Assembly (NCBI GenBank): GCA_031552235.1
Contig: JAVBMR010000005.1
Span: 1 to 64,000 of the forward strand
Length of the DNA stretch: 64,000 bases
Source: WRDF01 sp031552235
GTDB taxonomy: Bacteria > Bacteroidota > Bacteroidia > Bacteroidales > Rikenellaceae
Reading direction: 5' to 3'
Made by a program: the position numbers and the translations under genes. The notes beneath the pieces were generated by a model. It was not told where the DNA came from. It made no database searches and saw only the letters and a program-made list of their open reading frames with translations. Shown piece by piece: positions 63,000-64,000 of this stretch. How positions within the stretch are numbered: the first letter of the stretch is position 1; each line of letters starts with the position of its first letter.

Positions 63000-63550
63000 T
63001 CAGCGGAACACACAGGGGCAGGGTAATAACGCCTCCGCGCAACCTGCGGGCGCGTCCGACAACCGATTTTGCAAAGGAGAACATTTTCAACGTACTCGGC
63101 AACATGTTCGACCTCGAAGGGGTCGACGTACTCGACCTTTTTGCCGGGACGGGTTCGATTTCGTATGAATTCGCATCGCGGGGTGCGGCCAATGTGACAT
63201 CGGTCGAAATAAACGCTGTCCACTATAACTTTATATGCGAAACCGCCAAGAAGTTCGGATTCAGCAGTATACATCCGGTCAAAGCGAACGTTTTCCTTTA
63301 TTTGAAAAGCGCGTCCAAGAAATTCGACATCATTTTTTCCGATGCCCCCTATGACCTTGATGGGGCGGAAGCCGTAATAGACCTTGTATTGGATAACGAT
63401 TTTTTGCGAGAGGGCGGCGTTTTGGTGTTTGAGCATTCTAAGGATAAGGATCTTAGTAGTCATCCGGGATTCGTCAGAGAGCGGACATACGGGAGCGTGA
63501 GGTTCTCTTTTTTTGAGGCTGGGTCTAAAAAAACAGGGGAAAGCGCCTGA
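62990..63550 (+). CDS. rsmD: 16S rRNA (guanine966-N2)-methyltransferase
   Basis: A 186-residue SAM methyltransferase. The starting MRIVSGTHRGRVITPP is the RsmD signature, followed by the SAM-binding VLDLFAGTGSISYEFASRGA and the catalytic motif, here SDAPY instead of the usual DPPY. It overlaps the DUF3822 gene and ends in a run of T bases rather than a clear hairpin. Confidence 0.92.
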   Translation: MRIVSGTHRGRVITPPRNLRARPTTDFAKENIFNVLGNMFDLEGVDVLDLFAGTGSISYEFASRGAANVTSVEINAVHYNFICETAKKFGFSSIHPVKANVFLYLKSASKKFDIIFSDAPYDLDGAEAVIDLVLDNDFLREGGVLVFEHSKDKDLSSHPGFVRERTYGSVRFSFFEAGSKKTGESA

Positions 63551-63657
63551 TATTTTCGCCTTTTTTTTGCAGGTTTGTTTTTTATTGTTACATTTGCACA
63601 CCGAAAGAGAAAAGGATAGGTTGCAGAGGGTTTCAGATCGGTATTTACATAATAAAC

Positions 63658-63734
63658 GGTGTGGTAGTTCAGCTGGTTAGAATGCCTGCCTGTCACGCAG
63701 GAGGTCGCGGGTTCGAGTCCCGTCCATACCGCCA
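63658..63734 (+). tRNA. tRNA-Asp (GTC)
   Basis: A 77-base cloverleaf. The acceptor is GGTGTGG / CCATACC (one G-U), the D arm is GTTCAGCTGGTTAGAAT, the anticodon stem CCTGCCTGTCACGCAGG with anticodon GTC, and the T arm GCGGGTTCGAGTCCCGT. The discriminator is G and CCA is encoded. It is followed by a strong hairpin. Confidence 0.97.
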
Positions 63735-63752
63735 ATAAGCGACGCAAATCGC

Positions 63753-63797
63753 AGCGAAGCCTCAGAAAATCAATGATTTTCTGAGGCTTCGCTTTTT
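63753..63797. terminator. Terminator after tRNA-Asp
   Basis: A near-perfect 20-base stem with AGCGAAGCCTCAGAAAATCA (63753-63772) and its complement 63774-63793, followed by T5. The downstream 63798-64000 is AT-rich and shows no supported gene, though the minus strand stays open to the window edge. Confidence 0.85.
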
Positions 63798-64000
63798 CTG
63801 ATATGTTTTTGTAAACGTAAAAACTATTTGCGGAATATTGTCGGGCAACATCTGTGATATGCTGCTCTTTGTTGAAGATTAAACTTCTGAATGACGTCGA
63901 AGTGTCTGTTGCTTGGAGTGTTTCTGTAATAATGTAGTATGCGGAATTAATGCTGTCATCACACGTTATTGTGAAATATAATGCCTTTAGTTGTTTTGTG

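Noticed and set aside
63460..63747. Minus-strand frame reading VWTGLEPATSCVTGRHSNQ
   Set aside because: This is the familiar false protein made by reading a tRNA gene on the reverse strand; it also overlaps rsmD.

Overview
The window looks like a chromosomal segment of a gut-type Bacteroidales bacterium, most likely near Alistipes/Rikenellaceae. That placement is an inference. It rests on repeated Bacteroidetes -7 promoter boxes (TAnnTTTG), weak or absent Shine-Dalgarno sites, a fumarate-reductase-type CAB operon, methylmalonyl-CoA mutase as two subunits, a tmRNA tag resembling the Bacteroidales GENNYALAA type, many secreted glycosidases, and GC-rich coding sequence with AT-rich promoters. 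No CRISPR array, phage, conjugative element, intact transposase or rRNA operon was seen.

Layout. 1-9.6 kb: AraC regulator divergent from a BASS-type transporter, dxs, mutA-mutB, and two small proteins. 9.6-18.3 kb: peptidase M49, panC-panD, a secreted AXE1 esterase, a nitroreductase, a HAD hydrolase, rdgB and recO. 18.6-22.3 kb (minus strand): class III aminotransferase, rsgA-trmH, cvpA. 22.4-28.9 kb: a GH2 homologue with altered active-site motifs, frdCAB/sdhCAB and a DUF488 protein. 29-33.2 kb (minus): lpxH-yoaP-thyA-folA and a TlpA-like lipoprotein. 33.7-43.1 kb: glycogen/alpha-glucan locus, with debranching enzyme, GT4 and GH57 on plus, convergent with one giant minus-strand gene joining a GT3-type glycogen synthase to a GT35 phosphorylase. 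43.2-47.4 kb: hemW, pckA, DUF805, smpB. 47.7-55.4 kb: exported enzymes (GH89, NUC1-type nuclease, Tat-exported Gfo/Idh/MocA oxidoreductase, GH140). 55.4-63.8 kb: tmRNA, marC, mutS, a RecD/Dda-like helicase, a DUF3822 operon with rsmD, and tRNA-Asp.

The metabolic genes fit an anaerobic succinate/propionate fermenter that stores glycogen. PEP carboxykinase feeds C4 acids, fumarate reductase makes succinate, and methylmalonyl-CoA mutase links succinate to propionate. The glycogen cluster builds and mobilises the reserve. The secreted GH2, AXE1, GH89 and GH140 proteins point to host or plant glycan use, but no SusC/SusD pair is present.

The most unusual items are: the synthase-phosphorylase fusion; the GH2 protein missing both catalytic glutamates; a Lys/Ala-rich histone-H1-like tail on the debranching enzyme; a TlpA-like protein without its CxxC; three short inverted-repeat (MITE-like) elements; three families of GC-rich intergenic repeats; a 70-bp tandem duplication beside the tmRNA gene; and a compositionally distinct module inside the GH89 gene. 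No clearly new defence or mobile system was recognised.
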